Positions 53,264-61,795 of a stretch of 64,000 bases of DNA are shown here, piece after piece. The position numbers and the translations under genes are program-made. Under the pieces are notes generated by a model. That model was not told the origin of the DNA. It worked only from the letters and a program-made list of their open reading frames with translations, and did not search any database. Each line of letters opens with the position of its first letter. Within the stretch, counting starts at the first letter, position 1. Location of the stretch: contig NZ_BMHM01000001.1 in assembly GCF_014640815.1 (NCBI RefSeq), forward strand, positions 434,001-498,000. The letters are read 5' to 3'. The DNA is from Vreelandella lutescens (GTDB lineage Bacteria; Pseudomonadota; Gammaproteobacteria; Pseudomonadales; Halomonadaceae).

Positions 53264-53285
53264 GCAGAGTGTCGTGCTCGCTGCG

Positions 53286-54569
53286 TTAAGCGGTCATGCT
53301 GCTCAATGCTAAGAAGAAGCCTGCAATGGAGGCAGACATCAAGTTAGAGAGCGTGCCGGCCAGTACCGCTTTCACACCAAATCGGGCGATCTCTTTGCGG
53401 CGTGTAGGTGCAATGCTCCCCAAGCCGCCAAGCAAAATGGCGATAGACGACAGGTTGGCAAAGCCACACAGCGCAAAAGAGAGGATCGCCATGGTATGCG
53501 GGGTCATCAGTTGACCCGTTGCCGCCACCACCTGTTCCCCATCGATATAGGGGGCCAGGTTGATATAGGCCACGAATTCGTTGACCACCAGCTTTTGGCC
53601 GATGAACGAGCCTGCCAAGGTGGCTTCTGCCCAGGGCACGCCCAACAGGAACGCCAGGGGGGCAAACAGCCAGCCCAAAATCAGCTCAAGGCTTAGCGCA
53701 TCAAAGCCAAACCAGCCGCCAACACCGCCTAAAATACCGTTAACCAGCGCAATCAGGGCGATGAAAGCGAGCAGCATGGCACCGACGTTAGCCGCTAGCT
53801 TCATGCCCGATGTGGCACCGGCAGCGGCGGCATCCAACACGTTGGCGGGCTTGTCATCCTGATCTTTAAGCTCTTCGTCGACCTTGGAGACGCTGTCGCT
53901 CTCGGTAGCGTCTTGCGTTTCCGGCATGATCAGTTTGGCAAATAAGAGACCGCCCGGAGCGGCCATAAAGGACGCTGCCACCAAGTACTCCATGGGAATG
54001 CCCAACGCGGCATAGCCCGCCAGCACCGAACCTGCCACCGATGCCAAGCCACCACACATGACCGCAAACAGCTGGGAAGGGGTCATGCGTGCAATAAATG
54101 GGCGTACGACAAGCGGAGCCTCGGTTTGGCCCACGAAGATATTGGCGGTCGCAGAGAGCGATTCGGTGCGCGACGTGCCCAGCGCTTTTTGCAGGGCACC
54201 GCCCAAGATACGAATAATCCACTGCATGATGCCGATGTAGTAGAGCACGGCAATCAGCGACGAGAAGAAAATAATGACCGGCAGTACCTTGATGGCAAAC
54301 ACAAAACCGACGTTATCTACATCGGCTAAGCCGCCAAACAGGAAGCCGATACCATCGTTCGCGTACACCAGCACTTGGCTAACACCGGATGAAATAGCCT
54401 GTAACACTGCCTGACCAAACGGCACATAGAGCACAAACGCACCGATACCCGCCTGGATTGCGAAGGCACCCAGCACGGTGCGTAGCCGTATTGACTTGCG
54501 GTCGTAAGAGAAGATCAGAGCGATGGCCACCAGGGTGACCATACCAACTAAGCTCATGATGAGGGTCAT
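53286..54569 (-). CDS. nupC: Concentrative nucleoside transporter, NupC family
   Basis: Inner-membrane cation-coupled nucleoside importer of 427 residues. CNT-family blocks are visible: [43 protein letters not shown] with the conserved GQTEAP substrate motif, [12 protein letters not shown], and [20 protein letters not shown] near the end. An acidic, Lys/Asp-rich cytoplasmic loop (about 215-242) is longer than in E. coli. AAGG precedes the ATG. It lies 34 bp downstream of tsx, so outer- and inner-membrane nucleoside uptake are co-transcribed. In a halophile sodium coupling is likely. Confidence 0.92.
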   Translation of the reverse strand: MTLIMSLVGMVTLVAIALIFSYDRKSIRLRTVLGAFAIQAGIGAFVLYVPFGQAVLQAISSGVSQVLVYANDGIGFLFGGLADVDNVGFVFAIKVLPVIIFFSSLIAVLYYIGIMQWIIRILGGALQKALGTSRTESLSATANIFVGQTEAPLVVRPFIARMTPSQLFAVMCGGLASVAGSVLAGYAALGIPMEYLVAASFMAAPGGLLFAKLIMPETQDATESDSVSKVDEELKDQDDKPANVLDAAAAGATSGMKLAANVGAMLLAFIALIALVNGILGGVGGWFGFDALSLELILGWLFAPLAFLLGVPWAEATLAGSFIGQKLVVNEFVAYINLAPYIDGEQVVAATGQLMTPHTMAILSFALCGFANLSSIAILLGGLGSIAPTRRKEIARFGVKAVLAGTLSNLMSASIAGFFLALSSMTA

Positions 54570-54603
54570 GGGAGTACCTTCGGATCGTGAGGAGAGTGAG
54601 CGA

Positions 54604-55449
54604 TTACAGTAAGTTTAACTTAACTGAGTAGATCATCGCGTTTTGGTAAGCGTCCGGGGTACCCAGTTTATTCTCTGAGTAGCGGTACTGCACACCTGTC
54701 GTGATTAAGTCAGACGGGTGCCACCATAGGCTCAGTGCGCCGTTGGTACCTACGCTGCCAGCGGTGCCGTTCACATAGTTCTGTGAAAGATAGTCGCTGT
54801 CACGGCCAAAGGTTTGCTCGTGCCAGTTGGTCACGCTGAAGTTCTGATTGACGGCAGTGAAATCGTAGCCTGCTACCCAGCCCGCCATATAGCCATTCAT
54901 ACCCGTGTAGCCATCGCTCTGTACACGCGCGGCACCAATAAACGGTTTGAACCACAGGCCGTTATCGAAGGTTGTGCGGTAGCCAAGGCCAAGAATCTGA
55001 TCCTGTTCGCGACCATTGAAGCCGTAGTCACGGAAATCATATACATGGGCGTAGAGCGACAGCGGGCTGTCGCCCAGATAAATGTGCGACGTCACTTTAC
55101 CGGCAGTGCGGAAGTTGTCTTTACCGCCACTGGCTTGGTCGAACTGGTCGTTGGTGGGGTTCTCGAAATCGAAGAAGCCGTAAAATTCGCCCCAGCTAAA
55201 GCCGACGCCGCCTTCGATTTCAACAAACGTAAAGTCGCTTTTCGCCGCATTGCTGGCGGTGCGCGCTTCAGTACCGTTAGACCAATCCAGATAGTTGACT
55301 GAGACGTTGGCAAACGACCACAGGCGGTCAAGAGTTTGCGGCTGTGCATCGTCGGCAAATGCCGGCGTTGCCAAAGCAGCACTTGCCAGTAAAACGCCAG
55401 CGCCAAGCGTGACGAACGATGAAGAACGAGAATGAGTTAGAGCAGTCAT
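54604..55449 (-). CDS. tsx: Tsx-like nucleoside-specific outer-membrane channel
   Basis: Outer-membrane beta-barrel of 281 residues of the Channel_Tsx family. Signal peptide ends at about residue 33 (TPAFA-DDA). The barrel begins with [14 protein letters not shown], and [28 protein letters not shown] and [11 protein letters not shown] follow as amphipathic strands; the last strand ends [11 protein letters not shown] set the start at 55449 (MTALTHS) after GAGG; upstream in-frame sequence is promoter DNA with the operators. First gene of the nucleoside operon. Confidence 0.9.
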   Translation of the reverse strand: MTALTHSRSSSFVTLGAGVLLASAALATPAFADDAQPQTLDRLWSFANVSVNYLDWSNGTEARTASNAAKSDFTFVEIEGGVGFSWGEFYGFFDFENPTNDQFDQASGGKDNFRTAGKVTSHIYLGDSPLSLYAHVYDFRDYGFNGREQDQILGLGYRTTFDNGLWFKPFIGAARVQSDGYTGMNGYMAGWVAGYDFTAVNQNFSVTNWHEQTFGRDSDYLSQNYVNGTAGSVGTNGALSLWWHPSDLITTGVQYRYSENKLGTPDAYQNAMIYSVKLNLL

Positions 55450-55527
55450 GGAAGCCTCAACAGGGTTGTATCTCGGTGCCAGGGCGGCTGGCGTACCGAC
55501 GTTATGGGTCGTGTGGGCTGGCGTTGA

Positions 55528-55564
55528 TGTTAAAATTATAACATTGAGTGTTATTTTTTTAACG
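55528..55564. promoter_or_regulatory. Pair of DeoR-type operators between tsx and deoR
   Basis: TGTTA-AAATTA-TAACA (55528-55543) and TGTTA-TTTTTT-TAACG (55549-55564). The arrangement TGTTA-N6-TAACA is that of the E. coli deo operators. The first site has perfect arms, the second differs in the last base. Centres are 21 bp apart. They lie 79 bp from the tsx start and 166 bp from the deoR start, suited to repression of the operon and autoregulation. Confidence 0.8.
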
Positions 55565-55729
55565 TTGATTTGCAAGTATTGTCACATCAACGCTGTTTAA
55601 ATGTGATATGTGCATCATGCGCGGATGAGAGAGCGCATTGCAGTGGAAATAAGCAAGGGTCTGGCTCAGCATAGAGCGCCTGGCTTGGCTGACGCCGATA
55701 ACAAAATGAATCATAAGGAGATGCCGGAC

Positions 55730-56497
55730 ATGAACGATCGTAGCGCACAGCGCTTGGCAATGGTGCAAGAGGCGCTGGCCAGCGGGGGAACGTTACATCT
55801 TCGTGATGCTGCCGAGCTGTGCGGAGTCTCCGAAATGACCATTCGGCGGGACCTTTCAACGCAACCTTCGCCTATTAGCCTGCTGGGCGGACGGCTAGTG
55901 ATGGCCAGCTACCCCGGCGTGACGCCGGTATACGACCTAACGGAACAGCAGTCGAGCCACTATCAGGTCAAGCAGCGTCTTTGCCAGCGTGCGGCCAGCT
56001 TTATTGAAGAGGGCGATACGCTGTTTATCGACTGCGGTTCGACACTGATTCCGCTGCTCAGCCAGCTAAGCCGCTTTCGCGAATTAACCGTAGTGACCTA
56101 TGCGCTGAACGTTGCCAATGCGGTGGCGGTGCTGCCTAACGTGCGCTTGGTGCTGCTGGGGGGGCTGTTCTATGCCTCCTCCCAGTCGTTTGGCAGTGAC
56201 GGCATGGGCGCAGCCATCGAGCGCTTGGGCATCAACAAAGCGCTGATTTCTGCCGCTGGGGTGGATTGCGAGCGGGGCGTGAGCTGCTTTCATTTTCATG
56301 AAGTGGGGCCGAAGCAGGCGGCGATTGCCACCGCGATGCAGCGGCTGTTGATTGTCGATGCCAGCAAGTTTGGCGTGGTGCGCCCGGCCTATTTTGCCTC
56401 GCTAGAGGACTTCGATATCGTCGTCACCGACGATGAGCGTGCCCCCGGCTTGTTAGAACGCCATCCACTGCCCACGCTGAGCGTCTCGCTCGCCTAA
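55730..56497 (+). CDS. deoR: DeoR-family repressor of nucleoside catabolism
   Basis: Regulator of 255 residues. N-terminal DeoR helix-turn-helix at about 5-55 (RLAMVQEALASGGTLHLRDAAELCGVSEMTIRRDL) and a C-terminal sugar-phosphate sensor domain (DeoRC) with IEEGDTLFIDCGSTLIPLLSQL. Length equals that of E. coli DeoR, whose inducer is deoxyribose-5-phosphate. The ATG at 55730 follows AAGGAG; the frame is open back to 55610. Divergent from tsx-nupC-deoCABD-cdd, and the two palindromes in the gap match its expected site. Confidence 0.92.
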   Translation: MNDRSAQRLAMVQEALASGGTLHLRDAAELCGVSEMTIRRDLSTQPSPISLLGGRLVMASYPGVTPVYDLTEQQSSHYQVKQRLCQRAASFIEEGDTLFIDCGSTLIPLLSQLSRFRELTVVTYALNVANAVAVLPNVRLVLLGGLFYASSQSFGSDGMGAAIERLGINKALISAAGVDCERGVSCFHFHEVGPKQAAIATAMQRLLIVDASKFGVVRPAYFASLEDFDIVVTDDERAPGLLERHPLPTLSVSLA

Positions 56498-56561
56498 TCA
56501 AAGACCACCGTGCCCCATGCCCAAACGGGTGCGCAGGGTGCGGCATAACGTCTCTTTCTGA

Positions 56562-56575
56562 TTGACCGAGATCAA
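56562..56575 (+). promoter_or_regulatory. FNR/ANR-type box upstream of cyoA
   Basis: TTGACCGAGATCAA matches the TTGAT-N4-ATCAA consensus in nine of ten positions. It lies 213 bp before cyoA. In Pseudomonas and E. coli the oxygen regulators ANR/FNR repress bo3 oxidase genes in low oxygen, so such a site is expected here. Nearby are two hairpins (CGCCAC/GTGGCG near 56627-56650; GCTGGCTA/TAGCCAGC at 56727-56744) of unknown role. No other gene is visible between 56498 and 56788. Confidence 0.6.
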
Positions 56576-56788
56576 TAGAAAATACTTTAGTCTTAGTTGA
56601 TGCGCGCAAGGCGCACGGCGAAGGCTCGCCACTAACCCCATGCGGTGGCGCATATTTTTCCCGGAGCAACGTAGTCGCGCTCACTGTTCTGGGAAAAGTA
56701 TGGGGTGATAGTTAGCTTGCTACTTAGCTGGCTAGTTAGCCAGCCAAGCAGCGGGCTGTTTTAGACAACTCTCTAACGAGATCACACC

Positions 56789-57844
56789 ATGCAACTACCT
56801 ACCCACTGGCGCAGGCGAGGCACTTTTGTGCTCGTCGTGCTGTGCCTGTTGTTAACGGGCTGCAGTTCTGCATTGTTGGATCCCAAAGGGCAGATAGGCG
56901 TTGAGCAGCGCTCGCTGATTCTGACCTCCTTTGGGCTGATGCTGATTGTAGTCATTCCGGTGATTGTGATGACGCTACTGTTTGGCTGGCGCTATCGGCG
57001 TAGTAATAGCGTTGCCAAGTACCTGCCGGACTGGGCGCACTCCAATGCCATTGAAGCTGCCGTCTGGACCGTTCCCTGCTTAATCATTGCCGTTCTGGCC
57101 TTCCTCACCTTTAAAACCTCCCACAGCCTGGATCCCCACAAGCCGATTGAAAGCAGCGTGGAGCCCATGGAGATCCAAGCCGTTGCGCTGGATTGGAAAT
57201 GGCTGTTCATCTACCCCGAACAGGGCATTGCCAGCGTCAATGAACTGGCGTTGCCGGTGGATACTCCGGTGCGCTTCAGGGTCAGCTCTGGCTCGGTAAT
57301 GAACGCGTTCTTTATTCCTCATTTAGGCAGCCAAATTTATGCCATGGCAGGGATGGATAACGATGTTCATCTGATTGCCGATGAAGAGGGCGTCTACCCC
57401 GGCCGTTCCACCAACTACAGCGGCGCAGGCTTCTCCGGTATGACGTTTGATGCCCACGTGACCTCACCGGCGGAATTCGATGCCTGGGTGGAAAACGTGC
57501 GCGCAGCCGATGACACCCTGACTTTCCCTGACGGTTACGAAGCCCTAGCGCAGCCGACGGAGTATCACCCGGTGGAGTACTTCTCGGCGGTAACGCCCGA
57601 GCTGTATGAGTCGATTGTCAGCAGTTTCCACGGTGGTGAAGGCAGCGGTCATGGTGGTCACGGCGGCCATTCGAGCCACGGCGACGCCATTAGCGATGCC
57701 CACGATAGCCACGGTGAATCCAGTGAGCTTGAGAGCGCCAACGCTTCTCAGCAGCAGGCCGCTATCGGCCATGTTACCAATCAGCATGCAGGTGATGACC
57801 ACGCCATAAGCGGCCATCCCACAAGCATTGAAGCGGGGGGTTAA
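56789..57844 (+). CDS. cyoA: Cytochrome o ubiquinol oxidase subunit II
   Basis: Membrane-anchored lipoprotein subunit of the bo3 quinol oxidase, 351 residues. Lipobox LLTGC with Cys25, two transmembrane helices (about 43-65 and 88-108), then a periplasmic cupredoxin-like domain (about 125-240, with [38 protein letters not shown] and [12 protein letters not shown]) that, as usual for quinol oxidases, lacks the CuA ligands. Unlike E. coli CyoA (about 315 residues) it ends in a 72-residue tail with eleven histidines. First gene of cyoABCDE. Confidence 0.95.
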   Translation: MQLPTHWRRRGTFVLVVLCLLLTGCSSALLDPKGQIGVEQRSLILTSFGLMLIVVIPVIVMTLLFGWRYRRSNSVAKYLPDWAHSNAIEAAVWTVPCLIIAVLAFLTFKTSHSLDPHKPIESSVEPMEIQAVALDWKWLFIYPEQGIASVNELALPVDTPVRFRVSSGSVMNAFFIPHLGSQIYAMAGMDNDVHLIADEEGVYPGRSTNYSGAGFSGMTFDAHVTSPAEFDAWVENVRAADDTLTFPDGYEALAQPTEYHPVEYFSAVTPELYESIVSSFHGGEGSGHGGHGGHSSHGDAISDAHDSHGESSELESANASQQQAAIGHVTNQHAGDDHAISGHPTSIEAGG

Positions 57845-57846
57845 AC

Positions 57847-59874
57847 ATGTTTGGAAAACTCACGTTAGACGCAATTCCGTATCACGAACCGATCATTATG
57901 ATCGTGGCTGCCGTTATGGCGATCGGGGGTGCCGCGCTACTTGGCGCATTGACGTACTACCGTAAGTGGGGCTGGCTGTGGAACGAGTGGTTTACCTCCG
58001 TTGACCACAAAAAGCTCGGCATTATGTACTTTGTGGTGGCCTTGGTAATGCTGCTTCGCGGCTTTGCCGATGCGATTATGATGCGTACCCAATTGGCCAT
58101 GGCGGCCGGTGGGGCCGCAGGTTATCTCCCTCCTGAACACTACGATCAGATTTTTACCGCCCACGGCGTGATCATGATCTTTTTCGTTGCGATGCCCATG
58201 GTCATCGGCCTGATGAACTTGGTGGTGCCCCTGCAAATTGGTGCCCGCGACGTTGCCTTCCCGTTTTTGAATAACCTGAGTTTCTGGCTGTTCGCCGTCT
58301 CGGCTATTTTGGTCAATATTTCCCTCGTGGTAGGAGAGTTCGCTAAAACCGGCTGGCTCGCTTACGCGCCGTTATCGGGGATAGAGTTTAGCCCCGGGGT
58401 GGGGGTCGATTACTGGATATGGGCACTGCAAATATCCGGGATAGGTACCACGCTCACCGGCATCAACTTCTTTGTCACGATCCTGAAAATGCGCACCAAA
58501 GGCATGACCCTGTTCCGCATGCCGATTTTTACCTGGACGTCGCTGTGCGCCAACATCTTGATTATTGCCTCTTTCCCGATTTTGACCGCGACCATCGCGC
58601 TGCTAACGCTTGACCGCTACTTCGGTATGCACTTCTTCACCAATGACTTTGGCGGCAACATGATGATGTACGTCAACCTCATTTGGGCCTGGGGTCACCC
58701 GGAAGTGTACATTCTGATTCTGCCGGCCTTTGGCGTGTTCTCTGAAGTCATCGCTACCTTCGCCCGCAAGCGCCTGTTTGGTTATAAAACCATGGTGTGG
58801 GCCACGGTGGCCATCACGCTGCTGTCGTTTATCGTGTGGCTGCACCACTTCTTCACCATGGGTGCTGGGGCCAATGTGAACGCCTTCTTCGGCATCATGA
58901 CGATGATCATTGCCATCCCCACCGGGGTGAAAGTGTTCAACTGGCTGTTCACTATCTTCCGCGGCAGCCTAGAGCTGACCTCGCCGGTGCTGTGGACCCT
59001 GGGCTTTATCATTACCTTTACCCTAGGCGGTATGACCGGCGTGATGCTGGCGCTACCGGCGGCCAACTTTGTGCTGCACAACAGCCTGTTCGTGATTGCC
59101 CACTTCCACAACGTGATCATTGGCGGCGTGGTATTCGGCATGATGGCGGGCCTGACCTACTGGTTCCCCAAAGCATTCGGCTTCACGCTGAGCGAGAAGT
59201 GGGGCAAGCGCTCTTTCTGGTGCTGGTTTATCGGCTTCTACGTCGCGTTCATGCCGCTCTACGTGCTGAGCTTCTTCGGTGCCGTGCGCCGCATGCAGTC
59301 CTACGCGAATCCTGAGTGGCAACCCTGGATGATTCTGGCTTGGGTAGGTGCCGTGATCATCATGATGGGGATTGCCTGCACCATTATTCAGTTCTGGGTC
59401 AGTATCCGTGACCGCAAGCTGAATGCCGACCTGACCGGCGACCCCTGGGATGGCCGTACGCTGGAGTGGTCGACTTCTTCGCCTGCGCCGTTCTACAACT
59501 TTGCGCGCCTGCCGGAAGTCGGCGACATCGACAGCTTCTGGTCGCAAAAGCAGCGGAGCAACGAGCAGTTGGATGACGCGCCCTACACCGATATCCATAT
59601 GCCCCGTAATACGGTGGCGGGTCCGGTGATTAGCTTCTTCGCGCTGATCCTGGGCTTTGCGCTGGTGTGGCATATCTGGTGGTTGGCCGCCGTGGGTGCA
59701 TTGGGCGTTGTCGTCAGTTTTATCGCCCGTGTATTCAACGAAGATATCGACTACTACGTGCCCGCCGCCGAAGTGGCGCGCATCGAGCGCGAACACGAAA
59801 AGCGCAAAACCTCTGCGCCGAGCAGCGCAGCGTCTGATCGTGAACAGACCAACTATGTGGAGGCACGAGCGTAA
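57847..59874 (+). CDS. cyoB: Cytochrome o ubiquinol oxidase subunit I
   Basis: Catalytic heme-copper subunit of 675 residues with about fifteen helices. It holds low-spin heme b, heme o3 and CuB. Landmarks: [29 protein letters not shown], the [10 protein letters not shown] block with the cross-linked His-Tyr pair, [10 protein letters not shown] with the two CuB histidines, and [17 protein letters not shown] with the heme ligands. Strong binding site GGGGG eight bases before the ATG. It pumps protons while oxidising ubiquinol. Overlaps cyoC by one base. Confidence 0.97.
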   Translation: MFGKLTLDAIPYHEPIIMIVAAVMAIGGAALLGALTYYRKWGWLWNEWFTSVDHKKLGIMYFVVALVMLLRGFADAIMMRTQLAMAAGGAAGYLPPEHYDQIFTAHGVIMIFFVAMPMVIGLMNLVVPLQIGARDVAFPFLNNLSFWLFAVSAILVNISLVVGEFAKTGWLAYAPLSGIEFSPGVGVDYWIWALQISGIGTTLTGINFFVTILKMRTKGMTLFRMPIFTWTSLCANILIIASFPILTATIALLTLDRYFGMHFFTNDFGGNMMMYVNLIWAWGHPEVYILILPAFGVFSEVIATFARKRLFGYKTMVWATVAITLLSFIVWLHHFFTMGAGANVNAFFGIMTMIIAIPTGVKVFNWLFTIFRGSLELTSPVLWTLGFIITFTLGGMTGVMLALPAANFVLHNSLFVIAHFHNVIIGGVVFGMMAGLTYWFPKAFGFTLSEKWGKRSFWCWFIGFYVAFMPLYVLSFFGAVRRMQSYANPEWQPWMILAWVGAVIIMMGIACTIIQFWVSIRDRKLNADLTGDPWDGRTLEWSTSSPAPFYNFARLPEVGDIDSFWSQKQRSNEQLDDAPYTDIHMPRNTVAGPVISFFALILGFALVWHIWWLAAVGALGVVVSFIARVFNEDIDYYVPAAEVARIEREHEKRKTSAPSSAASDREQTNYVEARA

Positions 59875-60485
59875 TGGCCACCGATACCTTACACCACGGC
59901 GCAACGCCTGAGCCCCATGAGCACCACGACACCACGGGCACCAAGCTCTTTGGTTTCTGGGTGTATTTGATGAGTGACTTGGTGATTTTTGGGTCACTGT
60001 TTGCCACCTACGCCGTGCTGATGAAAGGCACGGCCGCCGGGCCCACGGCGGCGGATATTTTTGAGTTGCCCTTTGTACTGGTAGAAACCTTCCTGCTGCT
60101 GTTCAGTAGTTTCACCTTTGGCATGGGCGTGCTGGCGATGAACGCTGAGCGCCTAGGCCAGGTAAAAGCGTGGCTGGGAATCACCTTTTTGCTGGGTGCG
60201 GCCTTTGTGGGCATGGAAGTGTACGAGTTTCAGCATCTGATTCATCAGGGCTACGGCCCTGACCAGAGCGCGTTTCTCTCGTCGTTCTTTACCCTGGTGG
60301 GTACTCACGGCCTGCACGTTACCGTGGGTTTAGTGTGGATTCTGGTCATGCTGGTGCAGCTTTCGACCAAAGGTCTGACGCCCATGACACGCCCACGTAT
60401 TCTGTGTCTCAGCCTGTTCTGGCACTTCCTGGATATCGTGTGGATCTGCGTGTTCTCGTTCGTTTACCTGATGGGAGTACTGTGA
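59874..60485 (+). CDS. cyoC: Cytochrome o ubiquinol oxidase subunit III
   Basis: Integral membrane subunit of 203 residues with five helices (quinol-oxidase type). Typical segments: [42 protein letters not shown], and [18 protein letters not shown]. Begins with TAATG overlapping the cyoB stop, so translation is coupled. It stabilises subunit I and lacks redox centres. Confidence 0.96.
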   Translation: MATDTLHHGATPEPHEHHDTTGTKLFGFWVYLMSDLVIFGSLFATYAVLMKGTAAGPTAADIFELPFVLVETFLLLFSSFTFGMGVLAMNAERLGQVKAWLGITFLLGAAFVGMEVYEFQHLIHQGYGPDQSAFLSSFFTLVGTHGLHVTVGLVWILVMLVQLSTKGLTPMTRPRILCLSLFWHFLDIVWICVFSFVYLMGVL

Positions 60486-60486
60486 C

Positions 60487-60816
60487 ATGAGCCATTCGTC
60501 ATCACCTTTAACGTCTTCTCACGGCAGCGTTAAATCGTATGTTACTGGTCTTCTGCTATCTTTAGTGCTGACCGTGATTCCGTTTGCGGTTGTCATGGGC
60601 GGTGCGTTAAGCACCGCCACAACGGTGGTGGTCATCGCTGTAACAGCCGTGCTGCAGATTTTGGTTCAGCTGGTCATGTTTATGCATATGAATACCAAAG
60701 CCGACGAGGGCTGGAATGTTATGTCCTTCGTTTTCACACTGACGATACTCGTCCTGGTGGTAGGGGGCTCGTTATGGATCATGCAGCATCTGCATCTCAA
60801 CATGATGATCGGCTGA
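60487..60816 (+). CDS. cyoD: Cytochrome o ubiquinol oxidase subunit IV
   Basis: Small membrane subunit of 109 residues with three helices, assisting assembly of the CuB site in the bo3 oxidase. The family pattern KSYVTGLLLSLVLTVIPFAVVM and VLQILVQLVMFMHMNTKADEGWN is intact. It starts 1 bp after the cyoC stop, and its last 43 bp appear to overlap the start of cyoE. Confidence 0.95.
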   Translation: MSHSSSPLTSSHGSVKSYVTGLLLSLVLTVIPFAVVMGGALSTATTVVVIAVTAVLQILVQLVMFMHMNTKADEGWNVMSFVFTLTILVLVVGGSLWIMQHLHLNMMIG

Positions 60817-61697
60817 ACGTGGCACCAAGCCGCTGGCGCGATCTGCTGGCGCTTACTAAGCCGGGGATTATTGGTGGCAACCTGATTGCGACCCTAGGCG
60901 GCTATTTTTTAGCCGCCCACGGTACTTTCGATTGGGTCACCTTTGCCTCGGTGATGATGGGCATTGCCCTAGTCATTGCTTCGGGCTGTGCCTGTAACAA
61001 TGTGATTGACCGGGATATTGATGCACTGATGGCGCGTACGCGCCATCGCCCGCTGGCCAAGGGGCGTATCTCGATTACCCAGGCGCTAGGTATTTCAGCG
61101 CTGTTGGGGGTAGCGGGCGTGGTGTGCCTGGCGTTGGGTACCAACGGCTTAACGGTCGCGCTAGCGGTCATTGGCTGGGGCGTTTATGTGGGGGTGTATA
61201 GCCTCTATATGAAGCGCCACTCCGAGTACGGCACGCTGGTGGGCAGCCTCTCCGGCGCGATGCCGCCGGTAGTGGGCTACTGCGCGGTGACCGGGCAGTT
61301 TGATAGCGGTGCATTTATGCTACTGGTGATTTTCTGCCTGTGGCAGATGCCGCACTCCTACGCTATCGCGATTTTCCGCTATGCGGATTACCGCCGGGCA
61401 TCCATCCCCGTGCTGCCGGTGGTGCACGGCATTAAACGGGCCAAGCACCATATTCTGGGCTACATCGTGGCGTTTATTCCTGCGTCACTGGCGCTGGTGC
61501 TGGCCAGCCAAGCAGGCGCAGGCTACCTGTGCGTGGCACTCACCATGGGCGGCTACTGGCTCTATCTGGCGCTATGCGGCTACCGGTTAGATGACGACGT
61601 GCGCTGGGCGAAGAAGGTGTTCGGCGTCTCGATTCTAACTATTACCGCGATGAGCTTAGTGATGGTGTTGGAGGCGATGGTGCCCATGTGGGTGTGA
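60774..61697 (+). CDS. cyoE: Protoheme IX farnesyltransferase
   Basis: UbiA-superfamily prenyltransferase of 307 residues with about nine helices, converting heme B to heme O for subunit I. The first aspartate-rich motif is NNVIDRDIDALMARTRHRPL, with the second in the loop FRYADYRRASIPVLPV. The ATG at 60774, six bases after GGGGG, is within the end of cyoD and gives a 15-residue hydrophilic head; a GTG at 60819 just past the cyoD stop would give the more usual length but has no good binding site. Closed by a terminator. Confidence 0.94.
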   Translation: MDHAASASQHDDRLNVAPSRWRDLLALTKPGIIGGNLIATLGGYFLAAHGTFDWVTFASVMMGIALVIASGCACNNVIDRDIDALMARTRHRPLAKGRISITQALGISALLGVAGVVCLALGTNGLTVALAVIGWGVYVGVYSLYMKRHSEYGTLVGSLSGAMPPVVGYCAVTGQFDSGAFMLLVIFCLWQMPHSYAIAIFRYADYRRASIPVLPVVHGIKRAKHHILGYIVAFIPASLALVLASQAGAGYLCVALTMGGYWLYLALCGYRLDDDVRWAKKVFGVSILTITAMSLVMVLEAMVPMWV

Positions 61698-61732
61698 TGC
61701 ATCCCAACGATCAAACCTGACGCAAAACCTAA

Positions 61733-61764
61733 AACGCCCCGAACAGTTGACTGTTTGGGGCGTT
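61733..61764. terminator. Bidirectional intrinsic terminator between cyoE and pta
   Basis: AACGCCCCGAACAG, loop TTGA, CTGTTTGGGGCGTT: a 14-bp stem (one G-U) followed by GCTTTT on the plus strand and TTTTAGGTTTT on the minus strand. Serves the convergent cyo and pta genes. Confidence 0.85.
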
Positions 61765-61795
61765 GCTTTTAGCGCGTATAGAACGCGGCGAGTTC

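Noticed and set aside
54814..55302. Plus-strand open frame of 162 codons opposite tsx
   Set aside because: Antisense to a convincing outer-membrane channel gene; no binding site or recognisable domain.
59053..59997. Minus-strand open frame of 314 codons opposite cyoB/cyoC
   Set aside because: Lies fully antisense to conserved oxidase genes, and its His/Arg/Gly-rich product is a shadow of membrane-protein codons.
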